40,817 bases of DNA. Origin: a virus. The stretch lies in IMG/VR virus record IMGVR_UViG_3300046425_000473, positions 1-40,817 of that record; one strand, written 5' to 3'. The notes under the pieces were generated by a model, which searched no databases, was not told the DNA's origin, and worked only from the letters and a program-made list of their open reading frames with translations. A program made the position numbers and the translations under genes. Below, piece by piece: positions 40,422-40,817 of this stretch (position 1 is its first letter; the number at the start of each line of letters is the position of its first letter).

Positions 40422-40817
40422 CTAATCTTCAGTGGCCGACATCTTTGCTCTAACAAAATGAGTTAAAAAGTAAGCATCAACTAAATCGTCAAAAGGTTTT
40501 GGTATCTTTTTAGAAGGTCCAATTTCCTTCACACAAAAATCTAAAAGAGGGTGTTCTGCTAAAACTTGATCTCCTAATATATTACTTAAGAAGGCATCCC
40601 ACAATTGAGACTTATTCATGTTTCCTTTTCCAGCGTGTTTCTTAATTGTAGTGGGAGCAATGGTTTGAATGTCTAAGATTTCAAGTTGACTTAGCATTCT
40701 TTCTTTAAGTATTGCTGCTCCGGCCGCCATATCTATAATATTATTAGTTCCCATCTTTGAACCAAAAGAAGTTCCTTCAAAGGAAATAATATACTGCTTC
40801 TTTGTTTTTGTAATACC
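40422..40817 (-). CDS. RuvC-like Holliday-junction resolvase (partial, N-terminus outside window)
   Basis: The frame is open to the window edge, 21 codons beyond the first internal ATG (40752-40754), so the true start lies outside. Visible motifs follow the RuvC/RNase H fold: a strand with Glu (QYIISFEGTSFGSK), then NNIIDMAAGAAILKE, then KHAGKGNMNKSQLWDAF, and a final FDDLVDAYFLTHF with the last catalytic Asp pair. Such enzymes cut four-way junctions before packaging. T4 itself uses gp49 instead. The first catalytic Asp should be in the missing part. Confidence 0.7.
   Translation of the reverse strand, partial: GITKTKKQYIISFEGTSFGSKMGTNNIIDMAAGAAILKERMLSQLEILDIQTIAPTTIKKHAGKGNMNKSQLWDAFLSNILGDQVLAEHPLLDFCVKEIGPSKKIPKPFDDLVDAYFLTHFVRAKMSATED

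Overview
The window is a 40.8 kb piece of a T4-like myovirus genome. Almost all of it is coding, and every gene I accept is on the minus strand, so the map reads right to left. The T4 core is recognisable from protein motifs: gp32, primase gp61, UvsY, UvsW, dCTPase gp56, polymerase gp43, NrdB, NrdA, clamp gp45, UvsX, helicase gp41, gp47, gp46, tail completion protein gp15, late sigma gp55 and head completion protein gp4. The DNA is AT-rich and start codons are preceded by A/T-rich leaders with no Shine-Dalgarno sequence. This fits a host such as a Bacteroidota (flavobacterial) bacterium, but the host is inference.

Layout from right to left. 40.8-37.3 kb: a partial RuvC-like nuclease, a small protein, gp32, primase, a 68-aa protein, UvsY, then UvsW (to 35.8 kb). 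35.8-23.3 kb: an accessory block of large unfamiliar proteins. Several carry N-termini resembling the T4 capsid-targeting leader, and several are divided into modules by a recurring E-S-(V/L)-(V/L)-x-E motif that looks like a prohead-protease site. Two of them have ligase-type covalent nucleotidyltransferase motifs, one fused to an NMN-adenylyltransferase-like domain. I read this as a candidate set of proteins packaged in the capsid, possibly as cleavable polyproteins. 23.3-20.9 kb: a terminator-bounded operon with methylglyoxal synthase, a cytidylyltransferase-like protein, a dTDP-glucose 4,6-dehydratase and two small proteins. 20.9-19.3 kb: small accessory genes including a PD-(D/E)xK nuclease-like protein. 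19.3-17.5 kb: a homologue of T4 alpha-glucosyltransferase followed by gp56, which suggests glucosylated hydroxymethylcytosine DNA.

17.5-7.4 kb is the replication block. DNA polymerase is split into two genes: 43A has the exonuclease and motif A, 43B has motifs B and C. They are separated by nrdB, nrdA and the clamp gene. UvsX, gp41 and a possible gp33 follow. 7.4-0 kb holds gp47, gp46, an AAA+ ATPase, gp15, a coiled-coil protein, gp55, gp4 and a partial 2OG-Fe(II) oxygenase. Rho-independent terminators lie near 1.5, 13.1, 16.1, 21.0, 23.3 and 34.0 kb. No gene-free stretch exceeds 300 bases, and no tRNA, CRISPR array, insertion sequence or homing endonuclease was seen.
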